A DNA stretch of 64,000 nucleotides from Enterococcus sp. 4G2_DIV0659 (GTDB lineage: Bacteria; Bacillota; Bacilli; Lactobacillales; Enterococcaceae). The translations under genes and the position numbers were made by a program. Below are positions 31,041 to 39,792 of the stretch, piece after piece. The DNA lies in assembly GCF_002140715.2 (NCBI RefSeq), contig NZ_NGLE02000001.1, forward strand, positions 221,001 through 285,000, given 5' to 3'. The notes under the pieces are model-generated. The model was given only the letters and a program-made list of their open reading frames with translations. It was not told where the DNA came from and searched no databases. Positions within the stretch are counted from its first letter, which is position 1. Each line of letters begins with the position of its first letter.

Positions 31041-31071
31041 CCGCTTTGCTTTTCAAAAATTGTCAAAGCGG
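31041..31071 (-). other. Stem-loop in the ntpE–ntpC gap
   Basis: CCGCTTTG and CAAAGCGG form an 8-bp stem with a 15-nt loop. No T run follows directly (TTTGCTCC), so it may be a processing or stability element rather than a terminator. Confidence 0.6.
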
Positions 31072-31085
31072 CTACATTGTTGCAC

Positions 31086-31667
31086 TTAGTTAAACAACAT
31101 TTCTGCGATATGAAAGCTCTCTATTTTCTTTACTTCCTGAACCAAAATTGGAAATAAAAAGTTATACTCAATCCCAGCTTTAGCTACAACAAAACCTCCG
31201 ACACCAGCGATTGTTTCACTTGCCAGCACAAGTCTAATTTGCTCAGTTGAGTGCTCTGATAGCCATTGTTCAGTGAGTTTTTCTTTTGAAAACTCACCTA
31301 ATCGTATGATTGCTTCTCCTTCGAACGGCAACTGCGCAATAATTTGTTGTGCAAAGTTTTGAAATTCAACTTCAGTCCAGTGGTTCATGCGTTCAATTGA
31401 TTCAGAAAACAGTTGTTCCAGATAGCCTTGTTTTTTATTCAATGTCGCTTGCTTGATTTCTAGTTGTTGACGATTTTGCTTTTGTTTAAACGCTTTATCG
31501 GCTTGTACTTCATTTTTTTTGATCATCGTACTCTCTTGCAAAAAAAGCGCCTCTTCTTGTTCTTGAAATTCCTGATCAATACGTTGGGTTTCAGTTTGTT
31601 GTAATGCTTCAACTTCGGCTTGACCTTTTTCTAGAATTTGTTCGACAATTTTTTCAATTGCATCCAT
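31086..31667 (-). CDS. ntpE: V-type Na+-ATPase subunit E
   Basis: Peripheral stalk protein that pairs with NtpF. The first 90 residues are a charged coiled coil (EKIVEQILEKGQAEVEALQQ, then many Gln/Glu/Lys), and the C-terminal part is a compact alpha/beta domain that holds the top of V1. 193 residues, normal. AGGAGG precedes the ATG; 13 bp behind ntpK. Confidence 0.92.
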   Translation of the reverse strand: MDAIEKIVEQILEKGQAEVEALQQTETQRIDQEFQEQEEALFLQESTMIKKNEVQADKAFKQKQNRQQLEIKQATLNKKQGYLEQLFSESIERMNHWTEVEFQNFAQQIIAQLPFEGEAIIRLGEFSKEKLTEQWLSEHSTEQIRLVLASETIAGVGGFVVAKAGIEYNFLFPILVQEVKKIESFHIAEMLFN

Positions 31668-31680
31668 ATTTTTCCTCCTG

Positions 31681-32169
<489 letters not shown>

Positions 32170-34173
32170 CTATTTTTTGACTTTTGATTTTTTTTCAATA
32201 TTCATGTATTTCTCTTCCGTTTTTAACGGCTGAAACGCGCGACCGCCACCAGTATAAAATTTTCCGAAGAACTCTACATACTGCAATCGAGCACCATGAA
32301 CATAAGCACTCAACAAGCTTAAAAAGAGATTCAACGCATGTAAGGCAACAATCAACACTATTCCGACTGTAAAACGAGCTACTGGCGGCATAAATGCTAC
32401 TAGCATATTAAAAGCCGCAGCAATACTTCCACCCGAAATTCCTAGAGCCATCAAACGCGTATAACTTACTAAATCGCCAATATAGCCCGTTAAACCATAC
32501 AAACCATACAATCCTTTGGCCAATCCTTTTACTTTAGATTTTGTTTGGAAAATAGGAACGATAACAATCGAAACCGCTGAAATCACAGAAACAATCACAC
32601 CAGCCATAACAACACCATCATTATCAAGAATTAACATCCCTAACACAGCAATCAAAATCCCGACTAGCAACCCTTGCCAAGCGAAACTTTCACCAATACT
32701 TTCTAAATAACGCTTACGCTTGGTTAATTCGATGCCATTGACCATCAAACCAGTCATTAATTGGATAAATCCAAAAATAACAGACAGGATTAAAATTGTA
32801 TTGACATCTTCTGTCGTTGATAAGATAGGAAATGGTAAGTTGATACCACCGATAGATGCAGGCAATGATGCACCAAAAAATGAACCATATATAAAACCCC
32901 ATATAATTGTGGGAAAAGATAAAATCAAAAAGAAATCTGCAAAACGTTTCATCTCTCTTGGCAAAACGATTAATTTACGAGCCAGAAATGCACCAAGAAG
33001 CATCAACACACCATAACCTATATCAGCTACCATCATACCGAAAAATACCATATAAAAAGGAGTCATAATCGGTGTTGGATCAATTTCATCATATTTTGGT
33101 AAACTATACATTTCAGTCAACATTTCAAAAGGCGCTACTAAACTATTGTTTTTCAACTTAACAGGAATATCTTTTTTAATCTCTTCATCGGATGGCTGAT
33201 CAAACGCCACATAGACTTCACTTTCAAGATGTTCTTCTTGCAACGCTAACGTTAGTGCAGCTTTTTCGTCAACTGGAATCCATCCTTGCATCAAAACAAA
33301 ATAAGAAGTATTCAATAAATGTTTTTTAGCGGCTTCTCTGTGAATGTATGCATAGGTCATTTCTTCCGCTTGATATAACTCTGTTAAATAATTTCTAACA
33401 GTAGATAAACGTGTCTTCAACTCTTTTTCTTCTTCTACTAACTGCACAAGTTCGGATTTGTTTTTAAGATATGCCTCTTTAGGTAACACATCATATGGAT
33501 AGTCAAAGGGTTGAAAACTATATCGCGCTGTCACCTCTGTTACAGCCATCTGTTGGCTTTTTAGATAAATCAAACTGTAATAAACGTGATTTGGGCTATG
33601 ATAGATTTCTTCTACATAGACGGAATCCACATTTTTCATATCAGACAAAAAAACAGTCTGATTCGCTGTATTGATTGTACCTAATAAAATAGCTGTTGTT
33701 TCTAAGGAATTATTTCGTGGAACAATATCTAAATACTGCCAACGTGTCAGCCATTCTTCTTTGGCGTGTAACTCTTTTCGTGTTGATTCAATGAGCGTTA
33801 ACTCTTTTTTTAAGGTAGCTATTTCGCTTAAATAGCGGTTAATAGTTTGTTCATCAAATGATTCTTCAAGCAAAGACAATGTAGATACTTGTCTTTTTAA
33901 CGATTTCTTTTTAGCATTACTCGGCGCATATCGTTCTATAAAAATAAGCGCTTCTTGAATCTCTGTAAGCATTGTTTGATAGCGTTTCTTTTTTGTATTA
34001 TCCATTGGCATCATTGTTGAAGAAAAGTGTTCTTTTACATAAGAGCTATCTACATTCGAATGAAAAAAATCTTTGATCTCGATTGTTTGCAAGCCTTGAA
34101 TCAGCTGAAGAATGTTCTCTTCTTTTTCTGCAGCGGCAATAATCGTCATTTTTTCCATTTTATTGACTGCCAT
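32170..34173 (-). CDS. ntpI: V-type Na+-ATPase membrane stator subunit I (a subunit)
   Basis: Stator subunit that forms the ion path beside the rotor. The first half (about 1–340) is cytosolic and coiled; the second half has about eight membrane helices. The conserved arginine that releases the ion sits in DLVSYTRLMALGISGG. 667 residues, as in E. hirae NtpI (about 664). The ATG overlaps the end of ntpF by 14 bp. The ribosome site is weak (GGGTG twelve bases upstream), so translational coupling to ntpF is likely. Confidence 0.96.
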   Translation of the reverse strand: MAVNKMEKMTIIAAAEKEENILQLIQGLQTIEIKDFFHSNVDSSYVKEHFSSTMMPMDNTKKKRYQTMLTEIQEALIFIERYAPSNAKKKSLKRQVSTLSLLEESFDEQTINRYLSEIATLKKELTLIESTRKELHAKEEWLTRWQYLDIVPRNNSLETTAILLGTINTANQTVFLSDMKNVDSVYVEEIYHSPNHVYYSLIYLKSQQMAVTEVTARYSFQPFDYPYDVLPKEAYLKNKSELVQLVEEEKELKTRLSTVRNYLTELYQAEEMTYAYIHREAAKKHLLNTSYFVLMQGWIPVDEKAALTLALQEEHLESEVYVAFDQPSDEEIKKDIPVKLKNNSLVAPFEMLTEMYSLPKYDEIDPTPIMTPFYMVFFGMMVADIGYGVLMLLGAFLARKLIVLPREMKRFADFFLILSFPTIIWGFIYGSFFGASLPASIGGINLPFPILSTTEDVNTILILSVIFGFIQLMTGLMVNGIELTKRKRYLESIGESFAWQGLLVGILIAVLGMLILDNDGVVMAGVIVSVISAVSIVIVPIFQTKSKVKGLAKGLYGLYGLTGYIGDLVSYTRLMALGISGGSIAAAFNMLVAFMPPVARFTVGIVLIVALHALNLFLSLLSAYVHGARLQYVEFFGKFYTGGGRAFQPLKTEEKYMNIEKKSKVKK

Positions 34174-34486
34174 AGATTTCTTTCACCCTTTCTATTACGT
34201 GATCAATCATTGTTTCTTTGTTCTTTTGATATTTTTCTCTAAACTCTTGGTCTTGATTCTTCGCATCCTTGAGCAAAATTTCTTTTTCTTTTTGGAGTTC
34301 GTCTGTCCTTTTCATTTCAAATTCGTGAAGGAATGTCGTTACTTTTTCTTGACTGTCTTCTTGTTGCTTCTTAAGACTTGCTGACTTTTTTTGTTCGTAG
34401 GCAATCAATTCTTCTCTTGTTTTTTGTCTCATTGATTCAACTTTTTCCTCAGCTTCACGAATTCGATCTAACGCTTCTAAAACCAT
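34160..34486 (-). CDS. ntpF: V-type Na+-ATPase peripheral stalk subunit (NtpF)
   Basis: First gene of the operon. A 108-residue, almost purely coiled-coil protein (MVLEALDRIREAEEKVESMR and on) that dimerises with NtpE to form the outer stalk. GGGGTGAAGAA precedes the ATG. A possible promoter lies upstream, with TATACT at 34527–34532 on the minus strand, but its -35 is poor. The region 34487–34810 holds no other gene that I can support. Confidence 0.9.
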   Translation of the reverse strand: MVLEALDRIREAEEKVESMRQKTREELIAYEQKKSASLKKQQEDSQEKVTTFLHEFEMKRTDELQKEKEILLKDAKNQDQEFREKYQKNKETMIDHVIERVKEIYGSQ

Positions 34487-34819
34487 TTCTTCACCCCTGT
34501 CATTTCCATAATAGGTACCTATTGTTAGTATAACCTAAAGAGTATTTCAAACATATTTTTAGACATTTAAAAAAGGAATATATCATGTTTTTAGAAATCA
34601 AAAACATAAGCTATCCCTATTACTCTTTACAAATAAAAAATAAAAAAGGACGTAAGTTCAAAAAATCGTTCTTCTCACCCCTTGAAGAACCCGATCCTTG
34701 AAGCTTTCGCCCAACCATTATTATTAATATAAAATTATTTTAGCAAAATTCCAGCTAAATTACAACAAATATTAAGTGTTCACTTACTTGATCCTTCCTG
34801 TTCATCTTATCCTTTTTGA

Positions 34820-34902
34820 ACAAAAAAACCTATCTTCTCTAGAAGATAGGCAAGGAGTTTTACTCATGAGAGTAAATGAAAAAAAGTTTATTGTTAGGAT
34901 AC
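34820..34902 (-). ncRNA. Putative small RNA A (twin of 37212–37292)
   Basis: Predicted RNA of about 80 nt. Promoter TTGTAA (34930–34935) and TAATAT (34907–34912), spacer 17. The RNA would start near GTATCCTAACAA, then TCATTTACTC…GAGTAAAACTCCTTG, then the terminator CCTATCTTC…GAAGATAGG followed by seven T. The unpaired ACTCCTT between two hairpins is complementary to Shine-Dalgarno sequences. No start codon with ribosome site is inside. Sequence blocks and spacing are shared with copy B, while the terminator stems differ in sequence but both pair. Confidence 0.75.
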
Positions 34903-34906
34903 GTTC

Positions 34907-34935
34907 ATATTACTCTCCCGTTTTGACTTTTACAA
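34907..34935 (-). promoter_or_regulatory. Promoter of small RNA A
   Basis: TTGTAA–17 bp–TAATAT on the minus strand, five bases before the conserved GTAYCCTAACA start block, the same spacing as in copy B. Confidence 0.7.
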
Positions 34936-34966
34936 ATGATATGCACAAGTATTTTTCTTTTTTAAC

Positions 34967-35284
34967 TCAAAAGAAAAATGCTTCTAATTCATATGGAATT
35001 TGGCTAACTCGTTCAACAATCGTCTCTTTCCACACGTCTGTAAACCAATCGTATTGAATTTGATTGATAATGCTTTTTTTCACCTCTGTAAGCATTGATT
35101 CATTATCAATCTCGCCGTCATAAAATGTTCCTAACAAGGCAATCATTTTTGTATTACTATGTTGTTGAAAGCGATAAATACGTCCCTTTTCTATGTAATA
35201 AAACCAATGATTGATAACAACTACAAATCGCTCATCCTTATTTTCTAGCAATAGGGTAAACATTTTAGTGGTGATTTTCTTCAT
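34967..35284 (-). CDS. Hypothetical protein, 105 residues
   Basis: I do not recognise a family. The start MKKITTKMFTLLLENKD is set by AAAGGAGA seven bases upstream; the open frame runs 22 codons further without a site. The protein is small and soluble, rich in aromatic residues (VVINHWFYYIEKGRIYRF, YDWFTDVWKETI) and ends in FFF. The middle (GTFYDGEIDNESML) is acidic. It is followed on the same strand by small RNA A, which has its own promoter. Divergent from another small unknown gene. Confidence 0.65.
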   Translation of the reverse strand: MKKITTKMFTLLLENKDERFVVVINHWFYYIEKGRIYRFQQHSNTKMIALLGTFYDGEIDNESMLTEVKKSIINQIQYDWFTDVWKETIVERVSQIPYELEAFFF

Positions 35285-35487
35285 GTGCTTTCTCCTTTGA
35301 TTTTCGCTCGTTTTATCATAGCAAACTATTAAAAGATAAACAATATTCATCCAACTTCTGCTACCATTGACTTTATTATGCTATCCACACAGTATTTAAA
35401 GGGATAAAATCTTTATGTTTAAAATTGAGCACTTTTTGATATAATAAAAAAGAACACTTAGTATTTTATCAAATTGGAGGATAAACA

Positions 35488-35811
35488 ATGGCGCAAAACT
35501 TAATCAAAATAACCACAAGTTTTCACAACACTTGGCTGATCGACCTAAAACAAGATTCGTTTTCTGAAAAAAATGATATTTTATTTGGCGATACATTGAG
35601 ACTCTCTATTTCCAAAAATGATTCCTATTTTTTTTCAGAAGCAGTCCCTTTAACATATAACAAAGAGGTCTTATCTAAAGAACCCCCTACTGAAAATGAC
35701 ATTCTATTTTTTAATTATATGAAACTTGTCCAAGAAAAAATGTTTTCAAAAGCCTTGGCCACTAAATACGCCATAGAAGAATATGTACTTTCTGAGGATT
35801 TAAAAGAGTAG
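35488..35811 (+). CDS. Hypothetical protein, 107 residues
   Basis: Unknown small acidic protein, soluble, no membrane helix. It starts MAQNLIKITTSFHNTWLIDL after TTGGAGG, with a perfect -10 TATAAT at 35440–35445. The C-terminal half (ENDILFFNYMKLVQEKMFSK) looks helical. A terminator follows. It may belong to the same accessory locus as the Rgg regulator downstream, but no functional link can be read from the sequence. Confidence 0.7.
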   Translation: MAQNLIKITTSFHNTWLIDLKQDSFSEKNDILFGDTLRLSISKNDSYFFSEAVPLTYNKEVLSKEPPTENDILFFNYMKLVQEKMFSKALATKYAIEEYVLSEDLKE

Positions 35812-35834
35812 CGTGAGCAAAACAAATAACAGCC

Positions 35835-35871
35835 TCTGATTTACTTCATTCAACAGGAAAAGTAAATCAGA
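35835..35871 (+). terminator. Terminator after the 107-residue gene
   Basis: 12-bp perfect stem TCTGATTTACTT with its complement and a 13-nt loop, followed by a T-rich stretch. Confidence 0.7.
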
Positions 35872-35994
35872 AGCTATTATTTCGCACTTTTTTTTGTTAC
35901 GCACTTTTTACTAATACATTTTAGTTTTTTTTAGTTAAATTGTTTGTTTACAAGAATTGTTTTGATTATTTAAAATCAAAGAAAAAATACACTT

Positions 35995-36060
35995 TTAGCC
36001 TCCAGCACAAATGACATAGACACTAATAGCTCCTGATACTAACGCCAAAAAAGAAACCAT
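35995..36060 (-). CDS. Short hydrophobic peptide (21 residues), candidate Rgg pheromone precursor
   Basis: A 22-codon frame with a strong ribosome site (AGGAGGTG, six bases before ATG). The peptide begins MVSFLALVSG and ends ISVYVICAGG. It is hydrophobic along its whole length, with no charged residue, and ends in Gly-Gly as several streptococcal SHP pheromones do. It is transcribed away from an Rgg-type regulator whose start is 217 bp off, the arrangement of Rgg–SHP systems. A 12-bp palindrome lies 37 bp upstream. Alternatives: a small membrane toxin or a chance frame. Export and processing cannot be judged from sequence. Confidence 0.6.
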   Translation of the reverse strand: MVSFLALVSGAISVYVICAGG

Positions 36061-36096
36061 TCAAAACACCTCCTACTTAATTTTCAAAAAAACCAG

Positions 36097-36108
36097 TGTT
36101 TGCAAACA
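36097..36108. promoter_or_regulatory. 12-bp palindrome upstream of the short peptide gene
   Basis: TGTTTGCAAACA, perfect dyad, 37 bp before the peptide start. A candidate operator for the neighbouring Rgg-type protein; inference only. Confidence 0.4.
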
Positions 36109-36241
36109 AATAATTTTCCTTAAGTAAAGAATAACAAACAAAGTTGAAAATGGAAAGTAAAAAATTTTCAAAATGCGAAATTAGCATGTAAAACATAAAA
36201 ATATCACAATTTTTTATAAAAAAAAGCAATTAAAGACTAAT

Positions 36242-36262
36242 GTTATGCTATAATCGCATAAC
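36242..36262. promoter_or_regulatory. Inverted repeat around the -10 box of the rgg-like gene
   Basis: GTTATGC and GCATAAC enclose TATAATC, so a perfect TATAAT (36249–36254) lies in the centre of a 7-bp dyad. This fits autoregulation at the promoter. Confidence 0.6.
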
Positions 36263-36277
36263 AAAGGAGGGAAACCC

Positions 36278-37192
36278 TTGAATATCATAGATACTTTACG
36301 TTTTTTTAGATTGAAACTAAAACTCACACAAAAAGAAATGATGCCTGATTATACGGATCCATCAACATATTCAAAAATCGAAAGTCACCGACGTTCCTTG
36401 AAAGTAAGTGAACTAGAAGAAATACTGAGCCATATATCTATCAATACTGAAGAATTTTTCAATTTCGCAACTTTTGATAAAGAACAACAAAACTTTAGAA
36501 AATACTTTTATTATTGTGCTAATCATTTAGAAAATAAAAGTACTAAGCAAAAATTACTAAGCTATTATTTTTCACTAGTAAGTAAAGAAAAAAAAACATT
36601 GCGAGAATTATCAAATTACATCGCAATTAAGAATTTTTTCCATATACATTGGCATGAAGTTGACGAAATTACTCCAGAAGAAATTACCACTACTTTAAAC
36701 GAACTATTAAATAAATCGTTTTATCTTCAATACGATTATGTTATTACAAGTAATCTTATTCGCTTTCTCAACGCTAAAGAAGCTGATTTGCTTATTGCCA
36801 AAATGTTTCCAATTAAATTTGAAGAGCAACGAGATTTCACTACGAAGAAATTCGCTCTTAATATCCTAATTAATCTAATTTCTTTAAAGTTATATGCTAA
36901 AGATTACGATGGTGCGGAAAAAATGATTAAATTGGCAAAAAAACAAGATAAACAAAATGAAAATTATCATTTTAAATTGAACTTACAATATCTAAATAAT
37001 CTTTTAAACTATCTTCTTGAGGGTGAACCAATTTATATGGAGCGCGTTTATGACTTTATTCATCTATTAGAAAACGCTGGAGATATTGCTCATGCAAACA
37101 ATGTAAAAAAAGAAGTAAAGATGTTGACCCATGAAAGAGATAGCGAAAAAATGCTGAAAAACTATACAGTTGGATTATTAAAAGAAAGTTAA
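36278..37192 (+). CDS. Rgg/MutR-family transcriptional regulator
   Basis: 304-residue regulator. Residues 1–65 form an XRE-type helix-turn-helix (LRFFRLKLKLTQKEMMPDYT, then STYSKIESHRRSLKVSELEE). The rest is all helical and long enough for the TPR-like repeat domain that in Rgg, PlcR and ComR proteins binds a short peptide. Start codon is TTG with AAAGGAGGG seven bases upstream, which decides it. The -10 box lies in an inverted repeat. Divergent from a 21-residue hydrophobic peptide gene; convergent with small RNA B. Family placement is from pattern and length and is good; the ligand is inference. Confidence 0.85.
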   Translation: MNIIDTLRFFRLKLKLTQKEMMPDYTDPSTYSKIESHRRSLKVSELEEILSHISINTEEFFNFATFDKEQQNFRKYFYYCANHLENKSTKQKLLSYYFSLVSKEKKTLRELSNYIAIKNFFHIHWHEVDEITPEEITTTLNELLNKSFYLQYDYVITSNLIRFLNAKEADLLIAKMFPIKFEEQRDFTTKKFALNILINLISLKLYAKDYDGAEKMIKLAKKQDKQNENYHFKLNLQYLNNLLNYLLEGEPIYMERVYDFIHLLENAGDIAHANNVKKEVKMLTHERDSEKMLKNYTVGLLKES

Positions 37193-37211
37193 TCCTTATT
37201 AAACATCCATA

Positions 37212-37292
37212 AAACAAGAATATCCCACCTTTCTCAAGGTGGGATAAGGAGTATTACTCAAAGTGAGTAAAATGAAAATACTGTTAGGGTAC
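37212..37292 (-). ncRNA. Putative small RNA B (twin of 34820–34902)
   Basis: Predicted RNA of about 80 nt. The 5' block is GTACCCTAACAGTA, then TCATTTTACTC…GAGTAATACTCCTTA, then an 11-bp terminator stem TATCCCACCTT with its complement, followed by TTCTTGTTTT. Block order and spacing equal copy A. The terminator arms differ from copy A by paired changes (CCTATCTTC versus TCCCACCTT), which keeps the structure. It ends shortly after the rgg-like stop on the other strand. The single-stranded CUCCUU is the likely target-pairing site. Confidence 0.78.
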
Positions 37293-37296
37293 ATTT

Positions 37297-37325
37297 ATAA
37301 TACTACATATTGTAATTAATATCAA
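37297..37325 (-). promoter_or_regulatory. Promoter of small RNA B
   Basis: TTGATA (37320–37325) and TATTAT (37297–37302), 17-bp spacer, five bases before the conserved start block. Confidence 0.75.
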
Positions 37326-37549
37326 CCCTTAAGTTCGAGCGTTTTTATTTACTCAAATCTTATATAAAAACATCTTCCTTTTTTTGCTGGGCTTAGCTTA
37401 CCTATTCCTCATCTCATCCTTTAATTTAATGGTTTATTCTTCTAGTTTGTATCTATTATTATTGTTCCCTAGCCCCCATTATCTTACCTTATCCAAATAC
37501 CTCATTTTCTGGTAAAATAAAGAAAATGATATGATCTAGGAGTAATAAC

Positions 37550-39199
37550 GTGAAAACTAACATAACCAAAGCACCCTTCGTTATAGTAACGATTTTATTA
37601 GGAATCAGTCTCGTTTCAATCTTTCCTTATTTCTTAAATGATTCCATTTTTAGCCAAGACGATCTTCTCTTCCATCGAACAAGACTGGAAAGTTATTACC
37701 AAGCAGTAAAGCATTTGAATTTTTTCCCAAGAGTATTTCAAAATATGGGGTTAAACTTTGGTTATGCCGCAGATTTATTTTATCCATCAATTCTACTATT
37801 CCCTTTTGCTTTATTTAGAATCATTGGCATCGACTTTGTTGCCTCTTATTATTTGTACCAGCTACTAATTAGCTTCATTACTGCAAGCACTGCATATTAT
37901 TTTATGTATTCAATCAAACAGTCAAATAAAATGGCTCTTTTATTTTCTTGTTTTTATACATTGTCTACCTATCGTTTGATCGATCAATCTGTAAGAGCTG
38001 CGCTTGGAGAAACCTTGGCATTTAGCATTTTGCCATTATTAGTATTAAGTATCTACTCAATTTTTTATACAAATACACAGAGGTGGCAATTACTAGGCAT
38101 CAGCATGAGTTTACTCATCGCGAGTCATTTAATCACAGCTTTGTATTCCTTTATATTTCTCGTGGCTTTCATCTTAATTCAATGGAAAAAATGTCAATGG
38201 GCTCAAATTCAAAATTTACTCAAATCAGGAGCTTTGGCTATTGGATTATCCGCATGGTTTCTGTTGCCTTATTTTGAACAGGTTTATCATACAATATTTA
38301 ATTTTAGCAAAGTACAATTATGGGCTACTGGGTTGAATTTTAGTTTAGGAGACTTGTTTGTAAACAGTCTTTCTTCAATGAGTGCTCCTTTCACAGATTT
38401 AAAACCAAATATAGGTTTACTGTTGCTCGGAACAGTGGTGATTGCTTTGTGTTGCTATCCTAAACTGACGCCTACCAATAAAAAACTTACTCTATTAGCT
38501 ATCTGTTCAATAGGACTTGCTACAAACATTTTCCCATGGGCACTGTTTAAAGTATCTATATTAGCAACAATTCAATTTCCCTGGAGATTGTTACTGTTTA
38601 CGTCTTTTTTCACTAGTTTGCTTGCCGTTTGTCTAATGGAGCAGTTTCACTTACTTTCTACTAAAAATGTTCTTATATTGCTTGGACTATCGAGTTTTCT
38701 AACGCTTAGTTTTAATATGAATAATATAGAAAAAAGTATGGTCCAAAACAACCTAACTGTTACGAATAAAAATGTGACTAGTTTCTATGAATCTGAGATT
38801 GGTCATGGAAAAGAATACCTAGTAAAAGATACCGATTTCAAGAAATATTTTAGCTCTCCTACACTATTTCTTGACGGCGTTCCTTATGAAAATTCACCAA
38901 GTCAAACGTTGACAAAATATAACTATGACCAATATATTTTGCGTACAAATGGGACGCAAGAAGTGCAACTCCCTAAATTTTATTACATCGGTTACGAGGT
39001 TAAAGACAACCAGAAAGTGATTCAATACTATAACAAAGATGGCGTAGTGGCAGTCAAACTGCCAAAAGGAATTCACACAGTGACTATTTCTTATAAAAAA
39101 ACAACTATCCAAAAACTATCTACTCTTTTTTCACTCTTATTAGCTGGTTTTCTTATTTTAAATAGATGGATTCGAAGAAATCAACTTTCTGATAAATAA
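37550..39199 (+). CDS. Multi-pass membrane protein, GT-C glycosyltransferase-like
   Basis: 549-residue membrane protein with about ten to twelve helices, a C-terminal extracytoplasmic part (about 395–520) and a last anchor helix. The first loop has SQDDLLFHRTR (D37, D38), which resembles the acidic loop motif of GT-C enzymes that use lipid-linked sugars. It looks like the family annotated as 6-pyruvoyl-tetrahydropterin synthase-related or YfhO-like. The start is GTG with TAGGAG nine bases upstream. It stands alone, with a terminator behind it. The sugar and acceptor are unknown. Confidence 0.75.
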   Translation: MKTNITKAPFVIVTILLGISLVSIFPYFLNDSIFSQDDLLFHRTRLESYYQAVKHLNFFPRVFQNMGLNFGYAADLFYPSILLFPFALFRIIGIDFVASYYLYQLLISFITASTAYYFMYSIKQSNKMALLFSCFYTLSTYRLIDQSVRAALGETLAFSILPLLVLSIYSIFYTNTQRWQLLGISMSLLIASHLITALYSFIFLVAFILIQWKKCQWAQIQNLLKSGALAIGLSAWFLLPYFEQVYHTIFNFSKVQLWATGLNFSLGDLFVNSLSSMSAPFTDLKPNIGLLLLGTVVIALCCYPKLTPTNKKLTLLAICSIGLATNIFPWALFKVSILATIQFPWRLLLFTSFFTSLLAVCLMEQFHLLSTKNVLILLGLSSFLTLSFNMNNIEKSMVQNNLTVTNKNVTSFYESEIGHGKEYLVKDTDFKKYFSSPTLFLDGVPYENSPSQTLTKYNYDQYILRTNGTQEVQLPKFYYIGYEVKDNQKVIQYYNKDGVVAVKLPKGIHTVTISYKKTTIQKLSTLFSLLLAGFLILNRWIRRNQLSDK

Positions 39200-39213
39200 T
39201 GTTGATTAGATAA

Positions 39214-39265
39214 CAAAAAAAGATCATTCATTAGAGAAAATATATCTCAATGATGATCTTTTTTG
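39214..39265. terminator. Bidirectional terminator
   Basis: AAAAAAGATCATTCATTAGAG and its near complement, flanked by A and T runs, between the membrane protein gene and the convergent SMR gene. Confidence 0.85.
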
Positions 39266-39300
39266 AACGCTACTAACTTTTTAGACGATTGGATTTTTAC

Positions 39301-39627
39301 TTAATGACCAGTACCAAATATATTGACTAAAACCGTACCAATAATGATAAATCCAATGCCGATAATGGTTGGCAGATTGATTTGTTCTTTCCAATAAATG
39401 ACAGAAAAAAGGGTAATCAAAATGATACCTACCGCTCCCCATAATGCATACGCTACATTTAGCGGAATATATGTGATTGCTTTAGATAAACTATAAAAAC
39501 AAACGATATATACAATCAAACATTCTAGCGATGGTAAAAGTTTGCTAAATCCATCTGTTGCCTTTAATAAATTGGTCGCTATGACTTCGCTTATTATTGC
39601 AATAACCAGATATACATATCCTAACAT
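39301..39627 (-). CDS. SMR-family multidrug efflux protein (EmrE-like)
   Basis: Small multidrug resistance transporter, 108 residues with four membrane helices; works as a dimer driven by protons. The essential acidic residue is E14 (VIAIISEVIATNLLK), at the EmrE number, and Y60 and W63 (VAYALWGAVG) are also in place. GAGGAGG precedes the ATG. A single gene, so a homodimer is expected rather than a paired SMR. Substrates cannot be told from sequence. Confidence 0.93.
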   Translation of the reverse strand: MLGYVYLVIAIISEVIATNLLKATDGFSKLLPSLECLIVYIVCFYSLSKAITYIPLNVAYALWGAVGIILITLFSVIYWKEQINLPTIIGIGFIIIGTVLVNIFGTGH

Positions 39628-39756
39628 TTGAATTTTCCTCCTCGTTATACCTACGTTATTATATCAGAATTTAAGAGTCATAGAGCACTAAACGACCAAG
39701 AAAAACTCTTTTACCCATGCAGATTTTTAGAAAAACTAAAAGATCGTTCTAATATT

Positions 39757-39785
39757 TTGATTTTCCATTCTTTTTACGTTAGAAT
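39757..39785 (+). promoter_or_regulatory. Promoter giving a leaderless transcript
   Basis: TTGATT (39757–39762), 17-bp spacer, TAGAAT (39780–39785). Only seven bases separate the -10 box from the ATG at 39793, so the transcript would begin at or next to the start codon. Confidence 0.6.
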
Positions 39786-39792
39786 ATACCTC

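Noticed and set aside
34585..34606. AT-rich palindrome ATGTTTTT/AAAAACAT
   Set aside because: Low complexity and no nearby gene signal; likely chance in this AT-rich gap.
34776..35057. Plus-strand frame of 93 codons
   Set aside because: It overlaps the small RNA A region and the 105-residue gene, has no ribosome site and no domain.
39628..39792. 55-codon extension of the zinc-ribbon protein
   Set aside because: Starts with TTG without a site, and the promoter lies inside it.
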